The translations under genes were made by a program, and so were the position numbers. The notes under the pieces are model-generated. The model worked only from the letters and a program-made list of their open reading frames with translations, had not been told where the DNA came from and searched no databases. Positions 1 to 6,353 of a stretch of DNA of 15,396 nt are shown here, piece by piece (the stretch's first letter is position 1; every line of letters starts with the position of its first letter). This DNA is from an uncultured Actinomycetes bacterium (GTDB lineage: Bacteria; Actinomycetota; Thermoleophilia; Solirubrobacterales; Thermoleophilaceae): positions 1-15,396 of the forward strand of contig CAMLNW010000035.1 in assembly GCA_946481495.1 (NCBI GenBank). Direction: 5' to 3'.

Positions 1-496
1 CCATGTCGGTGAGGCTCGCAAAGGTCCGAGGGGCGGTGCCGGCATCGACGTCGACCTGCTCGGCAAGCGCCAACAGGCGCCAGTGGCTGCCCGGCTCAGC
101 TAGCAGCGCCCTGACGATGCGGCTCGCCTTGGGCGCGAACGGCGAAGCGCTGGAGCGCATCGGCAACGGGCGTCGTGGTGGAATCGCCACGTAGACGAAG
201 CCGGCGGTGACGACCCTCCCGTATCCCGCCCGGTCCAAGATTGCGATTCCCGCTTCCTCCGCGGCCTCCGTCAAGCCCGGCGGGATGCGATCGACGATGA
301 CCGCAGTGATGCCGCTTTCTCGCGCCAGCAGGCGGCGGAGACCGGACGGATAGGGAACGCTGAGGAAAGCCGCCTTCAACTCGATGCGCCGCTCGCCGAA
401 GCTCAATCTCAACAGGGCGTGGCGGGCATCGCGAAGCCGAACCTCCAAGGTTCCGCCGCCCTGCAGCGGAGGCGGGCTTTGAGCCAGCGCCTCCAT
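1..496 (-). CDS. Winged-helix regulator, possibly AbiEi-like antitoxin (partial, C-terminus off window)
   Basis: An open minus-strand frame runs from ATG at 496 to the left edge, giving 165 residues with no stop. A GTG at 523 adds nine residues in frame, and an in-frame TAG further upstream, inside the palindrome near 561-567, excludes a longer start. Residues 15-110 form a small alpha/beta region (LRLSFGERRIELKAAF, then ITAVIVDRIPPGLTEAAEEAG). Residues 118-165 (SPFAPKASRIVRALLAEPGS, then LLALAEQVDVDAGTAPRTFA) look like a winged helix-turn-helix. This order resembles actinobacterial proteins annotated as AbiEi-family type IV antitoxin or HTH regulators, from memory of the family style only. 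The upstream region carries several inverted repeats, which would suit an autoregulating DNA-binding protein. No partner toxin is visible because the gene leaves the window. The coding call is fairly firm; the function is tentative. Confidence 0.7.
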   Translation of the reverse strand, partial: MEALAQSPPPLQGGGTLEVRLRDARHALLRLSFGERRIELKAAFLSVPYPSGLRRLLARESGITAVIVDRIPPGLTEAAEEAGIAILDRAGYGRVVTAGFVYVAIPPRRPLPMRSSASPFAPKASRIVRALLAEPGSHWRLLALAEQVDVDAGTAPRTFASLTDM

Positions 497-555
497 CTTC
501 GCTTGGGTGGATGGGGATGACACGCGCGAGGGACCGGATTGTGTGGACGAGCTGG

Positions 556-645
556 TTGTCTAGCTAGACAATCACCGATTTGGGACAACAGAATTGTCTG
601 AGAGCACCGATTGTCTGGCAAGACAATCGGTCCCTTCCTGACAAT
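556..645. promoter_or_regulatory. Cluster of TTGTC/GACAA inverted repeats (multi-site operator)
   Basis: Seven copies of the pentamer TTGTC or its complement GACAA lie within 90 bases, at 556, 567, 584, 594, 611, 622 and 640. They form a perfect 16-bp palindrome TTGTCTAGCTAGACAA (556-571), a GACAA-N5-TTGTC pair (584-598), and a pair of perfect 10-bp arms CCGATTGTCT/AGACAATCGG (607-616 and 621-630) with a 4-nt centre. The cluster lies just upstream of the minus-strand regulator gene, so it probably holds that gene's promoter and binding sites for it or for another dimeric regulator. The binding protein is not known. Confidence 0.6.
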
Positions 646-690
646 ACGCGGTCGACTCGAATATCCCTTTAGCTGCTTTGCAAAGCCCGA

Positions 691-1764
691 TCAGGCAATC
701 CCGGCTGGCTCGAATCCGTAGGCCTCGGCTAGCTCGGGGTCCTTCTTGGCGAGCATCTCGGCGAGGTTGACCATCACCTTGCACTGCTTCCAGGTGGCGT
801 CGTCCTGCATCTTGCCGTCGATCATGTGGACGCCGGCGCCGTCGGGGATCGCCTCGATCACCTTCTTGGCGAAGGCGACCTCGTCCGGGTCGGGCGAGAA
901 GACCTTCTTGGCGATGTCGATCTGCACGGGGTGCAGCGACCAGGCGCCGACGCAGCCGAGCAGGAAGGCCGCGCGGAACTGCGCCTCGCAGCCCTCGACG
1001 TCCTTGATGTCGCCGAACGGGCCGTAGAAGGGGAGGATCCCGGCGGACGTGCAGGCGTCGACCATGCGCGCGATCGAGTAGTGCCACGGGTCCTGCTGGG
1101 CGCTGGCGCGCGGGGCATCGGGGTTCGCGGGATCGGGGTCCTCGATCACGCGGTAGCCGGGGTGGCCGCCGCCGACGCGCGTCGTCTTCATGCGGCGCGA
1201 GGCGGCGAGGTCGGCGGGACCGAAGCTCATGCCCTGCATGCGCGGGCTGGCGGTCGCGATCTCCTCGAGGTTGACGACGCCCATGCCGGTCTCGAGGATC
1301 GCGTGGATCATGATCGGCTGCTCGACGCCGTGCTTGGCCTCGAGCTGGGCGAGCAGGCGGTCAACGTAGTGGATGTCCCAGGCGCCCTCGACCTTCGGCA
1401 CCATGATCGTCTCGAGCTTGTTGCCGATCGCGCCGACGAGTGCGGTCAGGTCGTCGAGCACCCACGGGCTCTCGAGCGAGTTGACGCGCACCCAGAGCGC
1501 GGTGTCGCCGAGCTCCATGTCGCGGCCGACGGTGATCAGGCCCTCGCGCGCGGCCTCCTTGCGATCGATCGGGATCGCGTCCTCGAGGTTGCCGAGCAGG
1601 ATGTCGACCTGGCCCGCGATCGCGGGCGCCTTGGCGACCATCTTCTCGTTCGAGAAGTCGAGGAAGTGGATCATCCGCGACGGCTTGAAGGGGACCTCGG
1701 TGATCGGGTCCGGCGCGCCGACGGCGAGGGGCTTGAAGAAGTCACGTGGATTGCGCATGAGCAC
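691..1764 (-). CDS. mcl: Malyl-CoA / beta-methylmalyl-CoA / citramalyl-CoA lyase (HpcH/HpaI-CitE superfamily)
   Basis: This 357-aa protein is close in length and sequence to the L-malyl-CoA/beta-methylmalyl-CoA/citramalyl-CoA lyase of Chloroflexus as I recall it (shared blocks include [29 protein letters not shown] and [13 protein letters not shown]). Such enzymes split C4/C5 hydroxyacyl-CoA thioesters to glyoxylate or pyruvate plus acetyl- or propionyl-CoA in the TIM-barrel CitE fold. Visible key residues are Arg93 (WVRVN), Glu159 (ILETG) and Asp185 (GPADLA), the last two being the expected metal ligands. The start is GTG at 1764 with AGGTAG six bases upstream; ATG at 1758 ([10 protein letters not shown]) matches the family N-terminus and is equally possible. 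It is divergent from the MaoC-type hydratase at 1833, which fits mesaconyl-CoA/malyl-CoA chemistry (ethylmalonyl-CoA or hydroxypropionate type pathways). The exact substrate cannot be told from sequence. Confidence 0.9.
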   Translation of the reverse strand: MLMRNPRDFFKPLAVGAPDPITEVPFKPSRMIHFLDFSNEKMVAKAPAIAGQVDILLGNLEDAIPIDRKEAAREGLITVGRDMELGDTALWVRVNSLESPWVLDDLTALVGAIGNKLETIMVPKVEGAWDIHYVDRLLAQLEAKHGVEQPIMIHAILETGMGVVNLEEIATASPRMQGMSFGPADLAASRRMKTTRVGGGHPGYRVIEDPDPANPDAPRASAQQDPWHYSIARMVDACTSAGILPFYGPFGDIKDVEGCEAQFRAAFLLGCVGAWSLHPVQIDIAKKVFSPDPDEVAFAKKVIEAIPDGAGVHMIDGKMQDDATWKQCKVMVNLAEMLAKKDPELAEAYGFEPAGIA

Positions 1765-1801
1765 TGGAATCTACCTACGGATACAGTTCTGCGCCTTCCG
1801 A

Positions 1802-1817
1802 TTGACTCACGAATCAA
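1802..1817. promoter_or_regulatory. Imperfect palindrome in the divergent lyase/hydratase promoter region
   Basis: TTGACTC-AC-GAATCAA is a 16-bp imperfect inverted repeat with one mismatched pair. It sits in the 68-bp gap between the divergent lyase and hydratase genes, about 15 bases before the hydratase start and next to its GAGGAG ribosome binding site (1825-1830). Its place suits an operator controlling one or both genes. No partner regulator is identified. Confidence 0.35.
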
Positions 1818-1832
1818 CGACTTGAGGAGCAC

Positions 1833-2336
1833 ATGACCGTCGACACAGATCAGGCGACACGCGAGGCCTCCGGCGCCCGCCCCTACGGGCGCTACCTGGA
1901 GGACTTCGAGGTTGGCGCCGTCTACAAGCACTGGCCCGCGAAGACCGTGACCGAGGCGGACGACCATCTGTTCTGCCTGATCACGATGAACCACCACCCG
2001 CTGCACATCAACGACGTCTACGCCGGCCAGTCGCAGCAGGGCCGCAACGTCGTCGTCGGGCCGCTCGTCTACTCGCTGGCGCTCGGCATGTCGGTCGGCG
2101 ACGTCTCCGGCAAGGCGATCGCCAACCTGGCGACCGAGGAGCTGTCACACCCGGCGCCGGTCTTCCACGGCGACACCCTGTTCTGCGAGTCCGAGGTCCT
2201 CGAGGTCCGTCCCTCCGGCTCGAAGCCCGACCGCGGCGTCGTCCGCGTCCACACGCGCGTGCTCAACCAGGACGGCGTCCTGGTCGCCGAGTTCAAGCGC
2301 ACCGTGCTGGTCCCGCGTAAGACTCCAGGCAGTTAG
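1833..2336 (+). CDS. MaoC-family hot-dog acyl-CoA hydratase (mesaconyl-CoA hydratase-like)
   Basis: A 167-aa single hot-dog domain protein of the MaoC/(R)-hydratase family, with a GAGGAG ribosome binding site just before ATG. It starts with RPYGRYLEDFEVG, the usual MaoC N-terminal strand, and has TEADDHLFCLITMNHHPLHI around residues 40-59 as the active-site segment. The textbook motif is GDxNPxH; here it reads MNHHPLH (Asn53, His55, Pro56, His58), so the usual Asp is Asn while the last His is kept. The same NxHPLH variation occurs, as far as I recall, in MaoC proteins near CitE-like lyases. Standing divergently next to a malyl-CoA-type lyase, it likely hydrates an unsaturated C4/C5 acyl-CoA such as mesaconyl-CoA; the substrate is inference. 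Two-domain mesaconyl-CoA hydratases are about twice as long, so a homodimer is expected. Confidence 0.85.
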   Translation: MTVDTDQATREASGARPYGRYLEDFEVGAVYKHWPAKTVTEADDHLFCLITMNHHPLHINDVYAGQSQQGRNVVVGPLVYSLALGMSVGDVSGKAIANLATEELSHPAPVFHGDTLFCESEVLEVRPSGSKPDRGVVRVHTRVLNQDGVLVAEFKRTVLVPRKTPGS

Positions 2337-2371
2337 CGGAGGGTCGCAGGCGGACCGGTCCTACAGCCGGG

Positions 2372-2396
2372 CCTCGCGCCCTCCGCGGGAGCGAGG
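2372..2396. terminator. GC-rich hairpin between convergent genes
   Basis: CCTCG (2372-2376) pairs with CGAGG (2392-2396), and inside it CTCC-GCG-GGAG (2381-2391) forms a second stem. A larger GCGGAGGG/CCCTCCGC pairing near 2337-2388 is an alternative fold. It lies in the gap between the plus-strand hydratase (stop at 2334-2336) and the minus-strand CAP gene (stop at 2419), so it could end transcription on both strands. There is no U-tract, so this is a weak terminator call. Confidence 0.4.
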
Positions 2397-2418
2397 TCCG
2401 GCGAGTACCGCAGCTAGC

Positions 2419-2865
2419 TCAATGTGCGCCGAACTGGGCGACCCAGACGGTCGACGGCGAGCCCCAGAGGCGGCCGCGGGCGATGCCGGTTCCGACGTAG
2501 CGGAACGACCTGCTGAGCACCAGCGCGCGGTGCCCTGGGGAGCGCAGCCACATCCGGATCGTCGGGCCGGTGCGCGTCGACCAGCCGCGGTTGTAGGCCA
2601 TCGCCTCGCCGGCGGTACGGAAGCCGCTGGTGCGGTAGCTGTTGCCGTGGTTGAAGTTGTCGTCGCGGATGACCGCTTTTGCGTGACGTGTCGACGCGTG
2701 CGTCAGCTTCGGCGCCGCGCGCAGTGGCGCCAGTCCGTGCTTGGCGCGGACCTCGTTGATCGCGTCGATCATCCGCTCGGTCGGATCCTCGGCGGCTGCC
2801 GCCCCGGCGGACGGTAGGACAATCAGCAGCATGCCTGCTAGTACGAACGTGCGCAGCGCTTTCAT
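2419..2865 (-). CDS. Secreted CAP-domain (SCP/PR-1-like) protein
   Basis: A 148-aa protein with a clear signal peptide (MKALRTFVLAGMLLIVLPSA, cut probably after the AGAAAA run near residue 25) followed by a minimal CAP domain. The pattern AINEVRAKHGLAPLRAAPKL, then THASTRHAKAVIRDDNFNHG, then GEAMAYN and IRMWLRSPGHRALVL is typical of bacterial CAP/SCP proteins. The family's His/Glu cavity residues can be assigned to His73, Glu87 and His112. The mature protein is about 120 aa, at the short end of the family. An AGAGGA sequence lies about ten bases before ATG. Bacterial CAP proteins are secreted or wall-associated, and their biochemical activity is mostly unknown. It is divergent from the lysyl oxidase-like gene downstream and may share its surface-related regulation, though nothing proves this. 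Confidence 0.88.
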   Translation of the reverse strand: MKALRTFVLAGMLLIVLPSAGAAAAEDPTERMIDAINEVRAKHGLAPLRAAPKLTHASTRHAKAVIRDDNFNHGNSYRTSGFRTAGEAMAYNRGWSTRTGPTIRMWLRSPGHRALVLSRSFRYVGTGIARGRLWGSPSTVWVAQFGAH

Positions 2866-3008
2866 CGCGGGCCAGTCCTCTCTTTCCTAGGCCTACGGGG
2901 TTAGCTGTCGGGCTCGCGCAGAAAGAGCAGCGCGTCGCGGTCGGCCTGGAGGGCCGGGGCCGCGATTAGCCCCAAAGAAACGGTTCCCCCGTTCGCCCCT
3001 TCGTGAGG

Positions 3009-3047
3009 CGACTCGGCGTATGCAGTTGGAGCACGTTAGCCGAGTCG
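3009..3047 (+). promoter_or_regulatory. Leader stem-loop 1 of the first lysyl oxidase gene
   Basis: CGACTCGGC (3009-3017) and GCCGAGTCG (3039-3047) are perfect 9-bp arms around a 21-nt loop, and the ATG at 3020 lies in this loop. It stands seven bases before a second strong stem-loop. The position between the divergent CAP gene and the lysyl oxidase coding region suggests a structured 5' leader. It matches no RNA family I can recognise. Confidence 0.5.
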
Positions 3048-4528
3048 GTGGTCGGAAAGTCGCGCAAAACTCTGCAAAGAGCGGCGTTTGCTTGCGACTT
3101 TCGCGGTTTCGATGCTTGCTAGATACCGTCTTGGTCCTGTTTGGCGCTCGCGCGAAATCTCTCCCTGCCCGCCTCGCAGCGGCTCTGATCGCAGTCGCCG
3201 CGTTGGCCGCGGCAGCTTCGGCGACGGCTGAGGCGGCCCCGCTATACCCGGATCTGCGCACGCTGCCGCCGCGTGACCTGCGCTTCGACCGCACCGACGT
3301 CAGCTTCGACGGCAGCGGCCAGTTCCACAACGTGCTGCGCTTCACCAACACGGTCTGGAACGCCGGCCCCGGGCGGCTCGAGAATCGCGGCGAGATCGAC
3401 CCCCAGACGCTCACCGGCCCGGCCTTCCAGCGCGTCTTCGACTCTGGTGGCGGCTTCACCGAGTACGCGGTCGGCGGCTTCTACTGGCACGCCCAGAACC
3501 ACAACCACTTCCACTACGACGACTGGGGCCGTTACGAGCTCTGGGACCGTCCCGACTTCGACGCCTGGATCGCGAGCGGCCGCACCCAGGGCGCCGCCGA
3601 CCTGCACGGCACCAAGACGACCAGCTGTGTAATGGACGAGGAGTTCTTCACGACGCTGCCCGGGACGCCGTTCCCGGCCGTCTACCCGTCGGGCGGCTGC
3701 CTGCTCGACGACGACGACGAGCTGATCCAGGGCCTGTCGGTCGGTTGGGGCGACACCTACGACTACTACCGCGACGAGCAGTGGATTGACCTCGACCAGG
3801 GCAGCCTCGCGGATGGCCAGTACGTGCTGCGCTCGGTGACTGACGCCAACAACAAGATCTACGAGAGTGCCGGCAAGGCCGACTCGACGCGCGAGTCGGC
3901 CATCAACAACGAGGGGATCGTCTACTTCACGATCGACGACGGCGAGATCGTCGACACCGACACGCCGACCGGCACCGTCGCGATCAACAACGTCGACGCG
4001 AGCACCGGCGTCAAGAAGGTCACCGTCAAGGTGACCGGCCGCGATGACGTCAGCGAAGTCGACCAGGTGCGAGTGTCGGCCGACGGGATCAACTGGCGGA
4101 CGCACAACTACACGAGCTCGGGCTCGACGCCGACGGCGATCATCTGCGACCTGACCGATCCCGCGATCGGCGGCGGCCCCAACGAGGGCGTCCGCACGAT
4201 CTACGCGCAGTTCAAGGACGGCAGCGGCAAGTGGGGCAACACCGAGAGCGACACGATCCTCTACGACCCCAGCGCCGACGGCCCGTCGGCCTACTCGGAC
4301 GCCGTGCTGGCCGACGAGCCGGCCGCCTACTGGCGCCTCGGCGAGCCGAGCGGGACGACCGCGAACGACTCCGCGGGCTCGAACACCGGCACCTATGGAG
4401 CGGTTCCCGGCCAGGGCGCTGACAGCCTCGTCCCTGGTGACCCGGCCAACGCGGCTGCGGCCTTCGACGGCGTCGACGACGCCAATGTCTATGGCGTGTG
4501 GCCGCTCGCGCTCGGCGGAGGCGCGTAG
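3020..4528 (+). CDS. Lysyl oxidase-like secreted protein, first copy, 5' part (frame broken at about 4490)
   Basis: This frame encodes a signal peptide (SLPARLAAALIAVAALAAAA and following, about residues 47-73), a lysyl oxidase domain (about 76-310), an Ig-like module (315-417) and the first part of a LamG domain (418-490). It then reads a foreign tail, GVWPLALGGGA, and stops. Lysyl oxidases are copper amine oxidases that turn lysine side chains into aldehydes for cross-linking. The copper-site signature YWHAQNHNHFHYD (His157, 161, 163, 165) is present. Lys199 (GTKTTSC) and Tyr247 (GWGDTYDYY) align with the residues that form the lysyl-tyrosylquinone cofactor. The true start is uncertain: ATG 3020 lies in a leader hairpin loop and the signal peptide begins much later, so TTG 3116 or 3131 is plausible. 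The catalytic domain is complete, so a truncated secreted enzyme is still possible. Confidence 0.75.
   Translation: MQLEHVSRVGGRKVAQNSAKSGVCLRLSRFRCLLDTVLVLFGARAKSLPARLAAALIAVAALAAAASATAEAAPLYPDLRTLPPRDLRFDRTDVSFDGSGQFHNVLRFTNTVWNAGPGRLENRGEIDPQTLTGPAFQRVFDSGGGFTEYAVGGFYWHAQNHNHFHYDDWGRYELWDRPDFDAWIASGRTQGAADLHGTKTTSCVMDEEFFTTLPGTPFPAVYPSGGCLLDDDDELIQGLSVGWGDTYDYYRDEQWIDLDQGSLADGQYVLRSVTDANNKIYESAGKADSTRESAINNEGIVYFTIDDGEIVDTDTPTGTVAINNVDASTGVKKVTVKVTGRDDVSEVDQVRVSADGINWRTHNYTSSGSTPTAIICDLTDPAIGGGPNEGVRTIYAQFKDGSGKWGNTESDTILYDPSADGPSAYSDAVLADEPAAYWRLGEPSGTTANDSAGSNTGTYGAVPGQGADSLVPGDPANAAAAFDGVDDANVYGVWPLALGGGA
3055..3102 (+). promoter_or_regulatory. Leader stem-loop 2 of the first lysyl oxidase gene
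   Basis: GAAAGTCGC (3055-3063) pairs perfectly with GCGACTTTC (3094-3102). Inside it GCAAA (3064-3068) pairs with TTTGC (3087-3091), and the tip CTCT-GCAA-AGAG (3070-3081) closes with a GNRA-type GCAA tetraloop. This three-part rod is too regular to be a likely coding coincidence. It suggests that translation begins downstream of 3102, for example at TTG 3116 or TTG 3131. Confidence 0.5.
3231..4485 (+). repeat. Duplicated block, copy 1 (lysyl oxidase + Ig-like + start of LamG)
   Basis: This block is a diverged duplicate of 6421-7675 at an offset of about 3190 bases. Similarity is uneven: 3271-3362 matches 6461-6552 at all but one position, including silent sites, while other parts differ at many positions. 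This suggests tandem gene duplication with local gene conversion or strong local constraint. Confidence 0.8.
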
Positions 4529-4548
4529 GATAAGGCCGCTTCATGCTC
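4490..4548 (+). other. 59-base extra segment that breaks the first lysyl oxidase/LamG gene
   Basis: From the FDG codons (4463) to the EAWI codons (4605) this copy has 143 bases where the intact paralogue has 84, an excess of 59, which is not a multiple of three. Protein similarity stops after FDGVDDANV and resumes at HASAPAIEPSDEVAVEAW in another frame. The extra piece holds two stop codons (TAG 4526, TAA 4531), an AAGG seven bases before ATG 4543, and a TAGGAT hexamer. ACGCCA occurs on both sides (4479-4484 and 4550-4555), which may be a short target duplication or chance. It could be a genuine insertion or an assembly error. Confidence 0.6.
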
Positions 4549-6249
4549 CACGCCAGCGCGCCGGCGATCGAGCCGAGCGACGAGGTCGCCGTCGAGGCAT
4601 GGATCGAGCCCCAGCAGTTCCGCTCCGCTGGCAGTTACTCGGGCCTGGTGGTCAAGCCGGAGGCCTACTCGCTGCAGTTCAACGGCTCGCGGCTCGAGTT
4701 CACGATCATGCGCGACAGCGTTCGCTACCGCGCCCGCGCCGCGCCGGGAGCGATCCAGCTCGGTCAGGCCTACCACGTGGTCGGCACCTACGACGGCTCC
4801 CAGGTACGCCTCTATGTCGACGGCGAGCAGGTTGCTTCGACGCCGCTGACCGGTGTGATCGGCCAGTCCGACCAGGGCCTCAGCATCGGCGCCTGGAACG
4901 GGTCGACCGAGTTCGCCGACAGCGTTATCGACGACGTCGCGGTCTACGGCGCCGCGCTCAGCGCGCAGCAGGTCGGCGACCACTGGGACATCGGCAGCGA
5001 GCCGCCGACACCGCCCGACCCGACCGTCGCAACGCCGAGCGACCTGACCGCGACCACGGCCTCGCAGACACGCATCGAGCTGCGCTGGGACGACGATGCC
5101 GACAACGAGACCGAGCACGTGATCGAGCGCGACTCCAGCGCGGCGTTCAGCTCGCCGGAGACGACCGTGCTCGGCGAGGGGGAGACCGCCTACTCCGACA
5201 CCGGCCTGACGCCGGGGACGACCTACTTCTACCGTGTCAAGGCGCGCAACGCGAGCAACGAATCCGGTTGGTCGAACGTCGCCAACGCGACGACGACCGC
5301 GCCGCCGCCACCGCCCGCCGACGGCTACGGGCAGATGGTGCTGGCCGACGATCCCGAGAGCCACTGGCGCTTCGGCGAGCCCTCCGGCAACATCGCGATC
5401 GACCAGCGCGCGATCAATCCCGGTGCCTACGCGAACAGCCCCGCTCTGGGCGTGCCCGGCCTGCTCGTTGACGACGGCGGCAACACCGCCGTCGCCTTCG
5501 ATGGCGTCAACGACTACATGAGCGTGTCGGACTCGAACTCGCTCGAGATCGCCTCGCCGCTGACGCTCGAGGCGTGGATCGACCCGGACACCGTCGGCGC
5601 GCCCGGCGACATCGCGACGATCGTCAGCAGGACCGGCTCCTATGCGCTGCGACTGAACGGCTCGGCGCTGGTGTTCGAGCTGACGACGCTCGGCGGTCCG
5701 CAACAGCTGTCGACCGGCGCCGGAGCGATTGAGGCCGGCAAGCCGCAGCACGTTGTCGCGACCTACGACGGAACGACGCGACGGCTCTACCTCGATGGCA
5801 TCGAGGTAGAGGAGGCCCCGCTCGCCGGCGCGAACGAAAGCCCGGGCGCCTTCTTCGTCGGCTCTGCCGGCGGCCTGTCGGGCTTCTTCGACGGCACGAT
5901 CGACGAGGTCGCCGTCTACTCGAAGGTGCTCGGCGCCGACCGCGTCAAGGCGCACTACGAGGACGGATCGAGCGTCGACCTCGATCCTCCGGTCAACCCA
6001 CCGACCGAGGAACCGCCCGTCACGCCGCCGACTGTCGATCCGCCCACGACTCCCGTCCAGCCGACATGTCAGCGCGCGCTGACGAGCCGCAGCCAAGCTC
6101 GCCGGCGGTTTGACGCAGCGGTCAAGCGTGCGCGGGCGGCCAAGCGCCCGGTCGTCAAGAGCCGGCGCCAGAAGGTCGTCGCGCAGCGCAAGAAGGCCTT
6201 GCGCCTTGCGCGCGCGCACGTGACGCGCGTATGCGCGAGCGCGCGCTGA
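4543..6249 (+). CDS. LamG/FN3 surface protein fragment with basic C-terminal tail (3' part of the first copy)
   Basis: A 568-aa frame that continues the broken gene. Residues 1-145 are the rest of a LamG (concanavalin A-like) domain, 165-255 a fibronectin type III domain (DLTATTASQTRIELRWDDDA), and 262-475 a complete second LamG domain starting YGQMVLADDPESHWRFGEPS. A proline/threonine-rich linker follows (482-507). The tail (508-568) is packed with Arg and Lys and framed by Cys509 and Cys564, a helical-hairpin-like ending seen in other secreted proteins of this group. The intact paralogue lacks this tail. The ATG at 4543 has AAGG seven bases upstream, so separate translation is conceivable, but the product would have no signal peptide. 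It is best read as the lower half of one damaged gene spanning about 3116-6249. Confidence 0.75.
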   Translation: MLHASAPAIEPSDEVAVEAWIEPQQFRSAGSYSGLVVKPEAYSLQFNGSRLEFTIMRDSVRYRARAAPGAIQLGQAYHVVGTYDGSQVRLYVDGEQVASTPLTGVIGQSDQGLSIGAWNGSTEFADSVIDDVAVYGAALSAQQVGDHWDIGSEPPTPPDPTVATPSDLTATTASQTRIELRWDDDADNETEHVIERDSSAAFSSPETTVLGEGETAYSDTGLTPGTTYFYRVKARNASNESGWSNVANATTTAPPPPPADGYGQMVLADDPESHWRFGEPSGNIAIDQRAINPGAYANSPALGVPGLLVDDGGNTAVAFDGVNDYMSVSDSNSLEIASPLTLEAWIDPDTVGAPGDIATIVSRTGSYALRLNGSALVFELTTLGGPQQLSTGAGAIEAGKPQHVVATYDGTTRRLYLDGIEVEEAPLAGANESPGAFFVGSAGGLSGFFDGTIDEVAVYSKVLGADRVKAHYEDGSSVDLDPPVNPPTEEPPVTPPTVDPPTTPVQPTCQRALTSRSQARRRFDAAVKRARAAKRPVVKSRRQKVVAQRKKALRLARAHVTRVCASAR

Positions 6250-6267
6250 GTACGCATTTTTGACGTA

Positions 6268-6293
6268 GCGCCGAACTCATGCGAGTTTGGTGC
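6268..6293 (+). promoter_or_regulatory. Stem-loop with ATGC tetraloop between the two lysyl oxidase genes
   Basis: GCGCCGAACTC (6268-6278) pairs with GAGTTTGGTGC (6283-6293) over 11 positions, two of them G-U, leaving the 4-nt loop ATGC. The loop contains the most upstream ATG (6279) of the next reading frame. It may end transcription of the first gene or belong to the leader of the second. It has no T-tract directly after it. Confidence 0.45.
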
Positions 6294-6296
6294 CCT

Positions 6297-6315
6297 GGCC
6301 CCAGGCCCTGGGGCC
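6297..6315 (+). promoter_or_regulatory. Very GC-rich stem-loop in the leader of the second lysyl oxidase gene
   Basis: GGCCCCAG (6297-6304), loop GCC, CTGGGGCC (6308-6315) is a perfect 8-bp stem with only GC and AT pairs. It follows the 6268-6293 stem-loop by three bases, so this leader, like the first copy's, has two adjacent hairpins before the likely start at 6354. The two leaders do not share sequence. Confidence 0.45.
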
Positions 6316-6353
6316 GGCTTGCCATGCCGATTGAAACTTTGAACGGAGCTCGC

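Noticed and set aside
826..1836. Long plus-strand open frame antisense to the malyl-CoA-type lyase
   Set aside because: The minus-strand protein is a clear family match over its full length; the antisense product has only Asp/Val/Arg-rich low-complexity sequence, a common by-product of high-GC codon bias.
2866..3130. Known c-di-GMP, c-di-AMP or cobalamin riboswitch in the lysyl oxidase leader
   Set aside because: The conserved core sequences of these families are not present; only generic hairpins can be supported.
4489..6219. 576-codon minus-strand open frame across the LamG/FN3 fragment
   Set aside because: It mirrors the repeated sense domains, is extremely rich in Arg, Val, Asp and Gly, and has no recognisable domain.
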